Notes under the pieces: model-generated
Told to the model about the DNA's origin: nothing
The model's database searches: none
What the model saw: only the letters and a program-made list of their open reading frames with translations
Shown: positions 9,923 to 17,744 of the stretch, piece by piece
How positions within the stretch are numbered: the stretch's first letter is position 1
Layout of the letters: each line of letters begins with the position of its first letter
Position numbers and translations under genes: made by a program
From: CAWDZK01 sp963726615
Lineage (GTDB): Bacteria > Actinomycetota > Actinomycetes > JACCUZ01
Direction of reading: 5' to 3'
NCBI GenBank assembly: GCA_963726615.1
Contig: CAVSCX010000016.1
Location: forward strand, 62,001-126,000
Length of the DNA stretch: 64,000 bases

Positions 9923-10479
9923 CCTCGCGGAGTAGGCCCTTCGCCCCGCGGCGACGGCAGGTGGCGGAACGGCTCGGGCGGGTAGTCGGCAAGCAGCGCG
10001 TGCCATCCGGCCGGGAGCGCGGTCGCCACCGCCGGGTCGTCCTGCACCAACCAGGCCAGGTGGCGCAGCCCGTGCTCCACCACCTGGCCGGTCGAGATCG
10101 CGGCCGGGGCGGTGGTGGCGTCACCGCGAGCCAGCGCGGCCCGGCCCACGGGCCGGGCCTCAGGACCTCCGTCGCGTGGGGCCACCACTGCGACGAAGCT
10201 GAGCAGGACGCCGCCACGGTCCCGGCGCCACGAGGTCGAGTGCACGACGTAGGGCTCACCCACGACCCGGGCCGTGGCCTCGGCAACGACGTCCATCGGG
10301 TCGTCGTCCGCTCCGATCTCGAGATACCAGGGCTGCGCGCCGCAGGGACCGGTCAGCTCGGGCTCGGACCCGCCGAGCCGCAGGACGAACACCTCGGCCT
10401 GGACCGGTCCCTCGACGTCCAGGCCGGGCGCCAGGGCGACCACGGGCTCAGCCGCCTGCCGGGCTGCTTGCCGGATCAT
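9919..10479 (-). CDS. Conserved hypothetical protein upstream of rsiG
   Basis: Protein of up to 186 residues that I do not recognise. It has no signal peptide and no membrane segment; there is a hydrophobic central strand (VLLSFVAVVAPRDGG) and a conserved-looking helix (VVEHGLRHLAWLVQDDP), and it ends with a proline/arginine-rich tail. The ATG at 10479 overlaps the DUF1059 gene by 32 bp; a GTG at 10443 would remove the overlap. It is coupled by GTGA to rsiG, so it may belong to the same regulatory unit. Real-gene status rests on codon-like frame and tight packing. Confidence 0.65.
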   Translation of the reverse strand: MIRQAARQAAEPVVALAPGLDVEGPVQAEVFVLRLGGSEPELTGPCGAQPWYLEIGADDDPMDVVAEATARVVGEPYVVHSTSWRRDRGGVLLSFVAVVAPRDGGPEARPVGRAALARGDATTAPAAISTGQVVEHGLRHLAWLVQDDPAVATALPAGWHALLADYPPEPFRHLPSPRGEGPTPRG

Positions 10480-10654
10480 CCAGCCCGTCGTCCGGGCCGT
10501 CGGCGGGCACGGCCATGGCCGACACCTGCTCGTCCGTGACCGACATGTTGTGCACGTCCTCGCCGTGCCTCCGGACGTCGGCCGTCACCTGCGCCAGGCT
10601 CCCCCGCGCCTCGAACGCGCCGCACGCGCACCGCACCAGCAGCTGCTCGGTCAT
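10448..10654 (-). CDS. Small DUF1059-like protein
   Basis: Protein of 68 residues beginning MTEQLLVRCACGAFEARG with the C-A-C-G pair and the GEDVHNM(S) stretch that mark DUF1059, a family of small soluble proteins of unknown function with a likely metal or zinc-knuckle site. A strong GGAGGAG Shine-Dalgarno sits directly before the ATG at 10654, which makes the start secure although the gene is short. The C-terminal 20 residues are acidic and low complexity. Same strand and overlapping the following hypothetical gene. Confidence 0.75.
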   Translation of the reverse strand: MTEQLLVRCACGAFEARGSLAQVTADVRRHGEDVHNMSVTDEQVSAMAVPADGPDDGLDDPASSPAGG

Positions 10655-10703
10655 CGCTCCTCCAGCTCCCGCCCTCGTCCGGTCCAGCATCCCCCCGCCG
10701 GGC

Positions 10704-11135
10704 TCAGGACTCCAGCCGGTCGCGCAACCGGTGCAGGTCGGCAGCGATGCTGGCGCGGACCTTGCGTTGCATGAGGGGGCGCAGCAGCCCGAAGAACCGG
10801 CCGGGGTTCCCGGTCGCACGGATCGAGACCTCGGTGCCCGCGTCGACGTCGGCCAGCTCGTAGCGCACCACCATGGGGAACGGCCGGTCCACCTGGAGGA
10901 CGACAAGCCGATCCGGGTCGTGGTCGGTGACGACATAGCCGTAGTCGAAGGTCCGGCCGAGGAACCGGGCGGTACGGACGACAGTCGCACCTTCGACGAG
11001 TGGGCCGGGCCGATCCGGGCGGCTGGCCGTGATGCCGCCGGTCCACTCCAGGTCGTGCGCCGGGTCGAACATGTACGCCGCGACGTCCCGCCGCGGCCGG
11101 CGCACGAGCACACTCGGCCGGACGTCGACTGTCAC
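10704..11135 (-). CDS. SRPBCC (START-like) family protein
   Basis: Protein of 143 residues, GTG start, with the polyketide-cyclase/dehydrase helix-grip fold: N-terminal strand VDVRPSVLVRRPRRDVAAYMFDPAHDLEW, several beta strands, and a long C-terminal helix (LMQRKVRASIAADLHRLRDRLE). These proteins bind hydrophobic ligands or act on aromatic rings; no catalytic residue can be assigned. It is 31 bp downstream of another SRPBCC gene on the same strand. Confidence 0.78.
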   Translation of the reverse strand: MTVDVRPSVLVRRPRRDVAAYMFDPAHDLEWTGGITASRPDRPGPLVEGATVVRTARFLGRTFDYGYVVTDHDPDRLVVLQVDRPFPMVVRYELADVDAGTEVSIRATGNPGRFFGLLRPLMQRKVRASIAADLHRLRDRLES

Positions 11136-11166
11136 CCGCAGCTCGCCTCTCCGACGCTCCCCGCGG

Positions 11167-11604
11167 TCACGTCGTCGCCGGGAAGAAGGGCTGCGGCTCC
11201 CCGCTGGCGAGGTAGCGGGCCAGCCGGTCGAGGATCAGCGCCCAGGTCTGCGCCGTGTGCCCGAGGTCGGTCTCGCCGTAGCCGTCCTCGAAACCGTGGT
11301 GGCGGAAGAGCACGCCGGTCCCGGACTCGGCCCTGGTTGCCGGACCCAGCTCCCACTCCCAGCTGGACCCGACCCAGAACGGGAACCCGGAGCGCACTGT
11401 CATGCGGACCAGCTTGCCCGGCTCGACCGTCACGTCGGTCTCCAGGTCGACCGGGGCGGCCTCGAAGCCGAACCGAGCGGTGTCGCCTCGGACCTCGCAG
11501 TCCACGGTCCAGAAGGCCCGCTGGCCGGCGGTGGTGGACAGGACCTCGGTGACCCTGGCGGGGTCCGCGGCGACGTCGACGGCGAGGGTGATAGTCCGGC
11601 TCAT
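11167..11604 (-). CDS. SRPBCC/AHSA1-type protein, divergent from ArsR
   Basis: START-like protein of 145 residues with the AHSA1-type ending (GHTAQTWALILDRLARYLASGEP) in which a tryptophan-containing helix closes the pocket. It starts at an ATG with GGAGCAG upstream. It is transcribed divergently from an ArsR-type regulator that is itself coupled to a third SRPBCC gene, the layout of the known ArsR-AHSA1 pairs. Ligand unknown. Confidence 0.8.
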   Translation of the reverse strand: MSRTITLAVDVAADPARVTEVLSTTAGQRAFWTVDCEVRGDTARFGFEAAPVDLETDVTVEPGKLVRMTVRSGFPFWVGSSWEWELGPATRAESGTGVLFRHHGFEDGYGETDLGHTAQTWALILDRLARYLASGEPQPFFPATT

Positions 11605-11620
11605 GACTGCTCCTTCGGCT

Positions 11621-11665
11621 CGGTTGATTGATTTAGTGTAATCTAAAATAGACTCCTGGCGTCAA
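11621..11665. promoter_or_regulatory. AT-rich divergent promoter/operator between SRPBCC and ArsR genes
   Basis: A conspicuously AT-rich island in GC-rich surroundings holds an imperfect palindrome, TTTAG-N6-CTAAA (11632-11636 and 11643-11647). On the minus strand TTGACG (11665-11660) is followed at 19 bp by TACACT, a plausible promoter for the gene starting at 11604. The ArsR product would be expected to bind here and control both directions. Confidence 0.55.
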
Positions 11666-11717
11666 GCCCGGACGGACGTGCTGCGGCACACTGCCGGTCG
11701 AGGAGAGGGAGGAACCC

Positions 11718-12092
11718 GTGGAACCGCTTCGGGTGCTGGCCGCCCCGCGCCGCATGCAGATCCTCCAGCTGGTGTGGGAGCGGGAGCTCGCTGCAGGCGA
11801 GATCGCCGGGGAGTTCGACGTGTCCTGGTCGGCGATCAGCCAGCACCTCACGGTGCTGCGCGACGCCGGCTTCGTCCTGGAGCGCCGGGTGGGCACGAGC
11901 CGCCGGTACCGCGCCGACAAGGCAGCGCTGGGGCCGCTTCGCGCCGTCGTCGAGCAGCACTGGCGCGACGGTCTCGACCGGATGAAGCAGCTGGCAGAGG
12001 CCGAGCAGCAGCGCACCGACGCCGGCCCCGAGTCCCGGCGCGCACCGGGCGGCCGGCCTGCCGGCGCACGACGAGCGGGTCCACGCCGGTGA
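11718..12092 (+). CDS. ArsR-family transcriptional regulator
   Basis: Regulator of 124 residues, GTG start with AGGGAGGAA upstream. The N-terminal 90 residues are a compact winged helix (VLAAPRRMQILQLVWERELAAGEIAGEF, then SAISQHLTVLRDAGFVLERR). There is no cysteine metal-binding site, matching the subgroup that regulates AHSA1/SRPBCC genes. The C-terminal tail is low-complexity and rich in Arg, Pro and Gly. It overlaps the next SRPBCC gene by 4 bp (GTGA). Confidence 0.87.
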   Translation: MEPLRVLAAPRRMQILQLVWERELAAGEIAGEFDVSWSAISQHLTVLRDAGFVLERRVGTSRRYRADKAALGPLRAVVEQHWRDGLDRMKQLAEAEQQRTDAGPESRRAPGGRPAGARRAGPRR

Positions 12093-12526
12093 CCGGCGGC
12101 GAGGCGCTCGAGGTCAGCCTGCACGTCGCGGCGGACCCGGACGTGGTGTTCCCCTGGTTCACCGACCCGGAGCGCTACGTGCTGTGGATGGGCCGCAGCG
12201 CCCGGCTCGACGCCGTGCCCGGCGGCGAGTACCAGGTGCAGATGGCGGACGGGGTGGCCGCCCTCGGGGAGTTCCTCGAGGTCGACCCGCCGCACCGCCT
12301 GGTGTTCACCTGGGGCTGGACGGCCGGGCCGGACGTGCCCCCGGGATCGACGAGGGTCGAGGTGAGCCTGACCGCCGAAGGGGGCGGCACCCGGGTGCTG
12401 CTGCGCCACCACGATCTCCCGGACCTGCCGATGCGCGAGCACCACCGGCAGGGGTGGGAGATGTACCTCGGCAGGCTGGCCACCAGGCTGCTCGGGGGGG
12501 AGCCCGGGCCCGACCCGAACGGCTGA
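12089..12526 (+). CDS. SRPBCC/AHSA1-type protein, coupled to ArsR
   Basis: Protein of 145 residues with an AHSA1-type START fold: EVSLHVAADPDVVFPWFTDPERYVLWMG at the N-terminus, ending with a Trp-containing helix (HHRQGWEMYLGRLATRLLGG). The GTG at 12089 lies within the ArsR stop, so it is translationally coupled; longer upstream readings run through the ArsR gene in another frame and are not credible. Probably a ligand-binding partner or effector of the same small regulatory unit. Confidence 0.85.
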   Translation: MTGGEALEVSLHVAADPDVVFPWFTDPERYVLWMGRSARLDAVPGGEYQVQMADGVAALGEFLEVDPPHRLVFTWGWTAGPDVPPGSTRVEVSLTAEGGGTRVLLRHHDLPDLPMREHHRQGWEMYLGRLATRLLGGEPGPDPNG

Positions 12527-12559
12527 GGTGCGCTCCCGCCGCGCCGCCTGGGCCGAGGG

Positions 12560-13396
12560 TCAGGCCCGGGCCAGCACCTCGCCGTGCACGATCGTGAGCC
12601 AGCCGTCGGGATGCGCCCCCCACTCCCGCCAGGCGTCCGCGAGCCGGCGCAGGTCCCTGTCGGTGGCCAGCCCGAGGTCCAGGGCCTGCCCGGCGAAGTC
12701 CGACGAGGTGACCCGCGCGGCCCAGCTGCGTGACCACCAGTCCCGGTCGGCGGCCGACGCGAAGCACCACACCGAGGCACCGGCCTCGAGGTCGCTGAGC
12801 CCGGCTGCGCGACACCAGCCGATGAGTCGCCGGCCGGCGTCCGGCTCCGCGCCGTGGGACCGGGCGACCGCGTGGTAGACCGAGCGCCATTCCGCCAGGC
12901 CGGGCAGGTCCGGCCACCAGGTGAAGGCGCCGTAGTCGGCGTCCCGGACGGCGACCAGGCCGCCGGGTCGGGTCACGCGGCGCATCTCGACAAGCGCGGC
13001 GACCGGGTCGGTGAGGTGCTGCAGCACCTGGTGGGCGTGCGTCACGTCGAAGGAGCTGTCGGGCAGGTCGAGGGCGTAGACGTCGCCGACCCGCAGCTCG
13101 ACTCCGGGCGCGGCGTGGCGGGCCTCGTGCAGGACCGTGGCCGAACGGTCGACCCCGACGACCCGGCCCGGCGCGACCCTGGTTGCGAGGTCGGCGGTGA
13201 TGGTGGCCGGTCCGCAGCCGACGTCGAGCAGGTCCGTGCCCGGCCGCAGGTGCGGCAGCAGGTAGCCCGCAGAGTTCTCCGCGGTCCGCCAGCGGTGGGA
13301 CTGCAGGACGCTCTCGTGGTGCCCGTGGATGTACACGTCCTCCGCCGGGCGTCCTGCGCCGCCGTCATCTCCCGCCGCGCGGCTACGTCGTGTCAC
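12560..13396 (-). CDS. Class I SAM-dependent methyltransferase
   Basis: Methyltransferase of 278 residues, GTG start. Motif I LLDVGCGPATITADLA, acidic residue of strand 2 in VVGVDRS, motif II region LDLPDSSFDVTHAHQVLQHL and post-motif MRRVTRPGGLVAVRDADYGAF are all present, placing it in the UbiE/Methyltransf_11 type group. The C-terminal 110 residues are Trp-rich and probably select the substrate, which cannot be predicted. It is convergent with the SRPBCC gene; 34 bp lie between them. Confidence 0.88.
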   Translation of the reverse strand: MTRRSRAAGDDGGAGRPAEDVYIHGHHESVLQSHRWRTAENSAGYLLPHLRPGTDLLDVGCGPATITADLATRVAPGRVVGVDRSATVLHEARHAAPGVELRVGDVYALDLPDSSFDVTHAHQVLQHLTDPVAALVEMRRVTRPGGLVAVRDADYGAFTWWPDLPGLAEWRSVYHAVARSHGAEPDAGRRLIGWCRAAGLSDLEAGASVWCFASAADRDWWSRSWAARVTSSDFAGQALDLGLATDRDLRRLADAWREWGAHPDGWLTIVHGEVLARA

Positions 13397-13513
13397 GGCA
13401 GGACGCTAGTGGGCGGCTGCCGGCTCACCCGCCGCCGACTCACCCGGCCGGGTCGACGGGCCGACCCTTCGGCGTCGCGGGCGGGACGGGCTGCCCGGGA
13501 CGCCCGGCCGCGG

Positions 13514-13843
13514 TCAGGCGCAGCGCGAGGCGAGCGGGCGGCGCACCTCGACGTCGGCGTCGACGGCGAGGGAGGCCAGGGCGCCGTGCGGCCCGAACAC
13601 GAGCATCCGGCCGGAGAGGACCGCGGGCTGGGTGACGTCGCGCTCCGAGCTCCCGACGACGAAGCCGTCGTCGCGGTACGGGGTGCCGTGCAAGGCCCGC
13701 TGGGGTGGCAGGAAGTCGCCGGGACGCAGGTCGCGGGCGCTGACGACGAGCTCCGGCGCCGAGTCGACATTCGACCGGTCGGCGGCGGCCGGGTCCGGCC
13801 GGTGGCGCGGGGAGAGCTTGTCGTGCTGGTGCAGGCTGGTCAT
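13514..13843 (-). CDS. Hypothetical protein, 109 residues
   Basis: I do not recognise this protein. The N-terminal 35 residues are polar and probably disordered; the rest reads as short beta strands (ELVVSARDLRPGDFLPPQ, DGFVVGSSERDVTQPAVLSGRMLVFGP). It has no signal, membrane segment or cysteine pattern; an isolated Cys ends the chain. The start is an ATG with no strong Shine-Dalgarno. It stands alone between a methyltransferase and the DUF3179 gene. A 146-bp non-coding stretch follows upstream. Confidence 0.5.
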   Translation of the reverse strand: MTSLHQHDKLSPRHRPDPAAADRSNVDSAPELVVSARDLRPGDFLPPQRALHGTPYRDDGFVVGSSERDVTQPAVLSGRMLVFGPHGALASLAVDADVEVRRPLASRCA

Positions 13844-13989
13844 CGGTGGCGTCCTCGGACGATGGGTGGGTCAGGTCTCACTCTCGGGTTCCACTGTCCT
13901 GGATCGGCGTTGCCAGGCTGTTTCCGGACAGTGACGTCCGTCACGTGCCCGTGCGGCGGGCGGGCGACGTCGCCGCCGTCGGCCTCCGG

Positions 13990-15177
13990 TCAGCCCAACA
14001 GCGCGGTGTCAGGCTGGAAGAGGACCCAGGCGAACCAGAAGGTGTCGACGCGGCGGACCGGCGCCAGACGCGTCCCGGTCAGTGGTCCGGACTGCGCCGC
14101 CCCGAGGATCGACCAGGTCGACCCGGTCTGCCGGTCGACGAAGCCGGCCGCCGTGCGCCGGAACGTCAACGACCGCCCATCGGTGGTGGGCGCGAACGCC
14201 CCGGTCGCCCCGACATCGCGACCGTCGGCGACCTGGCCCGCGTCCAGAGCGGACGTGAGGCCGGGACGGCCGAACAGGACCACGGCCTCGCCGCCGACCA
14301 CCAGCTCCCGGACGCCGTCGGCCTGCAGGCTTTCCGCGGTCACGGCAACCGCGTCGGGCCCGTCGCCGAGGCCGACCACGCGGGTCTTCGCCGGCAGCCT
14401 GTCGTCGGCGGAGACGTCGAGGAGGAACGGGTCGGTGCCCGGATCGTCGTACCCGACGTAGGGGTTGCGCCCGTAGTCACGGTCGTAGCCGGTGTCGCGG
14501 GTGAGGACCTGCCCCCGGGGGTGCGCCCTGCGCCACTCACCCCAGGGGACGGTCTGCACCGTGACGGGCGCCAGCTCGGTTCCCGTCAGGACGCCCGCCA
14601 CCGCGCGGCCCTCGAGCTGGGGCCACAGGGACTCGGTCTGCCGGTCGAACATCACCAGGTCCGAGTTGTACAGGCGCCCCGACACGCCGAAGGTGAGGAC
14701 CCGGTCCGCGGCCCGCCGGTCGAATGCGACAGCGGAGTTGCACAGCGGGCAGTACGTGACCGCGACGGGCGTGCCCCCGACGGTGTCGTTCACGATCTCG
14801 TGCCAGATGACGACCTGGACCGGGTAGGCACGCGCGACTCCACCGACCTCCACCGCCAGGACCGGCTCGTCACTGGTGAGGAAGTCCACCTCGTCGGCCG
14901 TCGTGAAGACCGGCCGGTCGATGGACGGGATCCCGTCCGGTGGCGGCCCGCCGCTGATGAGCCGGTCGACGTCGACGAGTGGCGCCGGCAGCTCCGGGTC
15001 GGCCGGGTCGTCGAGCGCCGACGGCACGTCCTCGACCGCTGAACCGGTGGCCTGCTCGGCCGGCACGCTCGCCCGGCCGCCGGTGGCCGGACCGGCCGAG
15101 TCGCCTGCAGAGCCGCAGCTCACGAGCACGAGCGCGAGCAACGGGAGCCATCCCCAGGCTCTCGTGGTGCTTCGCAT
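13990..15177 (-). CDS. DUF3179-domain lipoprotein with CPLC motif
   Basis: Exported lipoprotein of 395 residues: signal peptide with lipobox LVSC (Cys21), a low-complexity linker to about residue 60, then a DUF3179 domain. Within the domain are AYPVQVVIWHEIVND and the CPLC motif (Cys143, Cys146) followed by N and a later conserved W (ESLWPQLEG), all typical of the family; the CxxC pair could bind metal or cycle as a disulfide. Function of DUF3179 is not established. Its ATG is preceded by GGAAG-N19-GTTCC ending 8 nt before the start, the same element found before the ECF sigma factor and the oxidoreductase operon, so I infer shared control with genes 15.8-24.7 kb. Confidence 0.85.
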   Translation of the reverse strand: MRSTTRAWGWLPLLALVLVSCGSAGDSAGPATGGRASVPAEQATGSAVEDVPSALDDPADPELPAPLVDVDRLISGGPPPDGIPSIDRPVFTTADEVDFLTSDEPVLAVEVGGVARAYPVQVVIWHEIVNDTVGGTPVAVTYCPLCNSAVAFDRRAADRVLTFGVSGRLYNSDLVMFDRQTESLWPQLEGRAVAGVLTGTELAPVTVQTVPWGEWRRAHPRGQVLTRDTGYDRDYGRNPYVGYDDPGTDPFLLDVSADDRLPAKTRVVGLGDGPDAVAVTAESLQADGVRELVVGGEAVVLFGRPGLTSALDAGQVADGRDVGATGAFAPTTDGRSLTFRRTAAGFVDRQTGSTWSILGAAQSGPLTGTRLAPVRRVDTFWFAWVLFQPDTALLG

Positions 15178-15185
15178 GTCCGGGG

Positions 15186-15212
15186 AACCCGCGCAGGCAC
15201 TGCGCTCCTTCC
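15186..15212 (-). promoter_or_regulatory. ECF-type promoter motif upstream of DUF3179 gene
   Basis: On the minus strand GGAAG (15212-15208), 19 nt, GTT (15188-15186), then exactly 8 nt to the ATG at 15177. It matches the motif at the 24.0-kb divergent promoter in both half-sites (GGAAG and GGGTTCC) and in distance to the start codon, which implies a leaderless mRNA. Confidence 0.65.
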
Positions 15213-15339
15213 CCCCGGTGACGCGAGGACCGGCGCCATCCGGCTCCCCGGGCGCCGGCGGTTGACAGGCGCCCCGCGCGCCTTATGCAATCGTGTGCAG
15301 CGCAGGTTCCGATTCGCCCGGCCCGTCCCGAGGAGTGCC

Positions 15340-15831
15340 ATGCCCACCCGCGTCACCAGCCGGTCCGAGGCACCGCCGGACGCCATCCGGCGCAAGGCCC
15401 TGACCGCCCACAACGACGCGTCCATGCGCACGGTCGTGGACATCGGTGAGCTGGGGACCGTCGTCCTGGACGAGCCGGTCGCCCACGGCGGTACCGGGAC
15501 CGGACCCTCCCCGTTGCAGGCGGTGCTGGGCGCCCTGTGCGGCTGCGAGTCGGTGACGTTCCGCCGCACCGCCACCGAGATGGGCTTCGACTACGACTCG
15601 CTGGACTTCGAGGCCGCCTTCACGATCGACGTCCGGGGCCGGCAGGGGGACCGGAGCGTCCGCCCGCACTTCCGGACTGTTCGCGTCCGCGCCGTCGTCG
15701 CGACCGACGAGTCCGAGCAGCGGCTCCGTGCGGTGGTCGAGGAGACCGAGGCGCGCTGCCCGGTGCTGAACCTGCTGCGGGATGCGTCGGTCGACCTGCA
15801 GATGGAGTGGGTGCGCGACTCCGGCGACTGA
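15340..15831 (+). CDS. OsmC-family protein (peroxiredoxin-like)
   Basis: OsmC/Ohr-fold protein of 163 residues. The two redox cysteines characteristic of the family can be seen: Cys in LGALCGCESVTFRR and Cys in ETEARCPVLNLLRD, the normal CP-x(>50)-VC-type spacing. Family members reduce organic hydroperoxides or handle thiols. The ATG at 15340 has AGGAG upstream, whereas the longer upstream frame begins inside a likely promoter (TTGACA at 15262-15267). Its stop codon abuts the stop of the convergent ABC ATPase gene with no spacer. Peroxide-linked function fits the redox-rich neighbourhood. Confidence 0.85.
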   Translation: MPTRVTSRSEAPPDAIRRKALTAHNDASMRTVVDIGELGTVVLDEPVAHGGTGTGPSPLQAVLGALCGCESVTFRRTATEMGFDYDSLDFEAAFTIDVRGRQGDRSVRPHFRTVRVRAVVATDESEQRLRAVVEETEARCPVLNLLRDASVDLQMEWVRDSGD

Positions 15832-16944
15832 TCAGCGGGCGGCAGCCGGAGCGGGCGGTACGACGCTGACGGCGTCGGCCGGGATGTGCACGCCCACCCG
15901 GTCGCCGACCGGCACCGTGACCCCTGCGGGAGCAGTGACCATCAGCACGACGTCGGCCTGGTCCTCGGCCGCGCCGCCGCTGCGCCCCGGCCGGGGTGCG
16001 GCCGGGAGGGACACGGTGACCGCGGTGTGGGTGCCGCGGTACTCGGCGGCGAGGACGGTGCCCGTCACGGTGTTGCGGCCGGCACCCTCGGTCAGCCGCA
16101 GCACCTCGGGACGCGCCACCAGCAGACCCGCACCGTCCGGACCGTCCTGGCCCACGGTGACGGCGCCCACCGACGTCTCGAACTCGGTGCCGCACAGGGT
16201 CCCCGGCACCAGGTTCGTGGCGCCGAAGAAGCGGGCCGCGGCCGCGGTCACCGGCCGCTCGTAGAACGCTCGCGGAGGTCCCTGCTGCTCGAGCCTGCCA
16301 CCGAGCATGAGCGCCACGCTGTCGGCGAGCTCGACCGCCTCGGCCTGGTCGTGGGTCACGAACAGGGTGGTGACAGACAGCGTGCGCTGCACCTCTCGGA
16401 CGAGGCCGCGCATCTGCCCGCGCAGTGCGGCGTCCAGCGCCGAGAACGGCTCGTCCAGCAGCAGCACCCGTGGCTCGGTCACGAGCGCACGCGCCAGCGA
16501 CACCCGCTGCTCCTGACCCCCCGAGAGCTGGTGCACCCGCCGGTCGCCGTACCCACTCAGCCCCACCATGGCCAGCATGTCCGCTACCCGACGCGCCCGC
16601 TCGCGCCGCGACACACGACGCATCCGCAGCCCGAAGCCGATGTTGTCGGCGACCGAGAGGTGAGGGAACAGGAGGGCCTTCTGGGTGACCATCGCCACCG
16701 GGCGTCGTTCCGGTGGCAAGCCGAGCACCGACAGGTCGTCGAAGCGCACGTCGCCGGCGTCCGGGTCGAGCAGGCCCGCCACCACGTTCAGTGTCGTGCT
16801 CTTCCCGCAGCCGCTCGGCCCCAGCAGCGCTGTCAGCGATCCGGCCGGGAGCCTCAGGGTCAGGTCCGCCACAGCGGGCGCGGAGGAGCCGGCGAAAGAC
16901 TTGGTGAGACCGCTGAGCGTGAGGGCGGTCGCAGGGGGGGTCAC
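15832..16944 (-). CDS. ABC transporter ATP-binding protein, YnjD-type
   Basis: Nucleotide-binding subunit of 370 residues: Walker A LGPSGCGKSTT, Q-loop, signature LSGGQEQRVSLARAL, Walker B RVLLLDEPFSALD, switch His in LFVTHDQAEAVELAD, followed by a C-terminal TOBE-like regulatory domain (LVARPEVLRLTEG). This is the importer class used with two-domain permeases such as the YnjBCD and Fe/thiamine/spermidine systems. The GTG at 16944 overlaps the upstream permease stop by 4 bp. Last gene of the long minus-strand set; the stop is directly against the OsmC stop. Confidence 0.9.
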   Translation of the reverse strand: MTPPATALTLSGLTKSFAGSSAPAVADLTLRLPAGSLTALLGPSGCGKSTTLNVVAGLLDPDAGDVRFDDLSVLGLPPERRPVAMVTQKALLFPHLSVADNIGFGLRMRRVSRRERARRVADMLAMVGLSGYGDRRVHQLSGGQEQRVSLARALVTEPRVLLLDEPFSALDAALRGQMRGLVREVQRTLSVTTLFVTHDQAEAVELADSVALMLGGRLEQQGPPRAFYERPVTAAAARFFGATNLVPGTLCGTEFETSVGAVTVGQDGPDGAGLLVARPEVLRLTEGAGRNTVTGTVLAAEYRGTHTAVTVSLPAAPRPGRSGGAAEDQADVVLMVTAPAGVTVPVGDRVGVHIPADAVSVVPPAPAAAR

Positions 16945-17744
16945 AGTCGACCCAGACCGATGACGGGACCGCGCGAGTCCCGGCCGGGGACCAGGTCGCG
17001 GGCGAGGGCCGCCACGAGGAGCAGAGGCGGGACGACGAGCAGCAGCGCAACAGCCGCAGCCTCGGTGAGGTCAGAGCCACGGGCGTAGGCGAACAGCAGC
17101 AGCGGCAGCGTCTTGACCACCCCACCCCCGATGAGCAGCGTCAGCACGTACTCGCTCCAGGAGATGAGGAAGGCGAAGAACGCAGCGACGGCCAGGGCCG
17201 GCCGGAGGGCGGGCAAGGTCACGAAGGTCAGCGCCCGCCACGGCCCGGCGCCCAGCAGGCGCGCCTGGGACTCGTACCCCACGTCGTAGTTCGCGAAGGC
17301 GCCCGCCATGACCAGGGTGACGTACGGCACCGTGGGCACCAGCTGCACGAGGACGACGCCGGCCACCGTGTCGGCGAGGCCGTACCGCAGGAAGAACACC
17401 TGCGTCCCCAGCAGCGCCGCAAGGCCCGGCACGATCGCCGGGGCAAGCAGCAGGAACTGCACGAGTCGCCGTCCACGGAAGCGGTAGAGCCCGAGGGCGC
17501 GGCCGGCGGGGACCCCGACCAGCAGCGCGAGCGCCGTGACCGCGACCCCGATCACGATCGAGGTGGCCAGGCCGGCGAGCACGTCGGACTGCGGGTCCAC
17601 CAGCAGGCGCAGCCCGCGGGCCGAGACGTCGTCCGGCAGCAGGGCGGGGTAGCGCCACGGCCCCGCCACCGCCCAGAGCAGCAACGGCACGAGTGGGAGC
17701 AGCGTCCCGGCGACGATCGCGGTCACCGCGAGCCCGCGCCTCAT
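16941..17744 (-). CDS. ABC transporter permease, second YnjC-like half
   Basis: Integral membrane protein of 267 residues with about six hydrophobic segments and the importer EAA-loop region (SQARLLGAGPWRALTFVTLPALRPALAVA). E. coli YnjC fuses two such permease modules in one chain; here they are separate genes, this one being the C-terminal equivalent. The ATG at 17744 overlaps the previous stop by 4 bp (ATGA) and its own stop overlaps the ATPase start, so the transporter genes are translationally coupled. Confidence 0.87.
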   Translation of the reverse strand: MRRGLAVTAIVAGTLLPLVPLLLWAVAGPWRYPALLPDDVSARGLRLLVDPQSDVLAGLATSIVIGVAVTALALLVGVPAGRALGLYRFRGRRLVQFLLLAPAIVPGLAALLGTQVFFLRYGLADTVAGVVLVQLVPTVPYVTLVMAGAFANYDVGYESQARLLGAGPWRALTFVTLPALRPALAVAAFFAFLISWSEYVLTLLIGGGVVKTLPLLLFAYARGSDLTEAAAVALLLVVPPLLLVAALARDLVPGRDSRGPVIGLGRL

